Part shown: in pieces, positions 12,985-13,520 of the stretch
How positions within the stretch are numbered: the first letter of the stretch is position 1
How the letters are laid out: every line of letters begins with the position of its first letter
Source: Clostridia bacterium
GTDB lineage: Bacteria > Bacillota_A > Clostridia > UBA1381
Direction: 5' to 3'
NCBI GenBank assembly: GCA_017553025.1
Contig: JAFZNF010000139.1
Location: forward strand, 1 to 13,520
Length of the DNA stretch: 13,520 nt
Notes under the pieces: model-generated
What the model was told of the DNA's origin: nothing
The model's database searches: none
The model's input: the letters and a program-made list of their open reading frames with translations, nothing else
Program-made: the position numbers and the translations under genes

Positions 12985-13520
12985 TTATGGCTTGCGTATT
13001 TTTTTTATAAATACCTCATATTCTTCCTCTTCTTCTGATTCCCCTTTTGACACTAAAAACACAGGGTCGTCCCACGTTTCATCAATATGATACCAATCCC
13101 CGTCAATCTTTACCACATTCCAGATATGGTTAATATTATCTGAGGCACAAAGTCCTGTTTTTATAGTACTCCCTTCTGTCAATTGGTCATTCAATTTATC
13201 ATAGATTGCCTTTAATGCGATAGCATTACCCTGACATACGGCTCTGTTATTTTTAAACAGTCCGTATGCCGTATAAATCTTTAAATATTCTGCCTCATCA
13301 AAGTCCTCGATTTCTCCAAGCAATCTCAGTCTTTTAAGCTCTTCATACTCATTAAGCTCCTCATACGCATATGTATTTTTCTCGCAGAAAAGGTCGTGTA
13401 TTACAAGCATTTTCCCGACAACATCGTCATCAGGTATATCGGCAACCGCACTCAAATATGTATTTTCTATCTCCTGACGGATAAAATTCCGTGCCGCAGC
13501 ATCTTCTGTCGAACTTTGAA
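12985..13520 (-). CDS. Transglutaminase-like domain protein, 5' end beyond window, interrupted by frameshift
   Basis: The frame is open from the window edge (first whole codon at 13518) for 177 codons. A papain-like transglutaminase core is clear: Cys95 in AVCQGNA, His131 in NHIWNVVKIDG and Asp146 in WYHIDETWDDP form the catalytic triad, preceded by a VIHDLFCEKNTY helix typical of the family. Such extracellular clostridial proteins may act as cysteine proteases or in cell-wall remodelling; the substrate is unknown. The TTG near 13455 is not the start, since the frame continues upstream with family-like sequence. The frame ends in IKKIRKP just after an A8 run (12999-13006), while the expected continuation lies in the +1 frame. 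Dropping one A joins the halves into at least 358 residues. It may be a true pseudogene, a sequencing error, or expressed by slippage. Confidence 0.82.
   Translation of the reverse strand, partial: QSSTEDAAARNFIRQEIENTYLSAVADIPDDDVVGKMLVIHDLFCEKNTYAYEELNEYEELKRLRLLGEIEDFDEAEYLKIYTAYGLFKNNRAVCQGNAIALKAIYDKLNDQLTEGSTIKTGLCASDNINHIWNVVKIDGDWYHIDETWDDPVFLVSKGESEEEEEYEVFIKKIRKP
12999..13006 (-). other. A8 homopolymer at the apparent frameshift
   Basis: Eight A on the coding (minus) strand separate the two open halves of the transglutaminase-like gene. With seven A the reading becomes IKKYASHNNFL and the frame stays open to 12441. Runs of this length are prone to sequencing error, replication slippage and polymerase slippage. 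Confidence 0.75.

Noticed and set aside
1..13520. CRISPR array, tRNA, rRNA, insertion sequence or prophage
   Set aside because: No direct-repeat array, cloverleaf, transposase-like protein or phage gene was found by reading both strands.

Overview
The window looks like a chromosomal segment of a low-to-moderate G+C Gram-positive anaerobe, most likely class Clostridia (Bacillota). Supporting signs are strong GGAGG-type ribosome binding sites, several TTG starts, consensus TTGACA-N17-TATAAT promoters, an LCP (LytR-CpsA-Psr) cell-wall protein, a YqeG-type phosphatase, an AbrB-like regulator with a zinc knuckle, an S-layer-homology (SLH) protein and a structured leader ahead of rplU. No tRNA, rRNA, CRISPR array, transposase or phage gene was seen.

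Left part (1-1680): a leftward LCP gene, cut by the window edge, diverges from a rightward two-gene unit made of a NusG-domain-II membrane-anchored protein and a Gx/heptaprenyl-diphosphate-synthase-component-I-like membrane protein. The 265-bp divergent region holds a consensus promoter for the LCP gene, two candidate promoters for the rightward unit, a 5'-end hairpin and a palindromic candidate operator.

Middle part (1681-7925): a rightward unit encodes a MacA/HlyD-like adaptor that appears to carry two adaptor modules in one chain, a MacB-type ATPase, a MacB/FtsX-type permease and a 771-residue SLH surface protein. The genes are 12 nt apart, overlapping by 4 nt, and 20 nt apart, so they are probably one operon for an envelope-spanning export or surface system. 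A palindrome similar to the one before the NusG_II/Gx pair precedes this unit. A strong hairpin shared by both strands closes it.

Right part (7926-13520): everything is leftward. In transcription order from the right edge these are a transglutaminase-like gene (entering from outside the window and interrupted by an apparent frameshift at an A8 run), yqeG-like HAD phosphatase, an endonuclease-IV-like TIM-barrel gene, then a new promoter with an L21-type leader driving rplU and rpmA, a terminator, a single abrB-like gene with its own promoter, and ftsH with its own promoter. The usual Prp protease gene between rplU and rpmA is absent, and L27 correspondingly lacks the cleavable N-terminal leader typical of Firmicutes.

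Most of the window is recognisable housekeeping or envelope biology. The less ordinary points are the tandem-module adaptor with a Met/Gly-rich tail linked to an SLH protein, the paired palindromes with a compensatory base change, the frameshifted transglutaminase, the L27-leader/Prp absence, and the overlapping pairings in the rplU leader.
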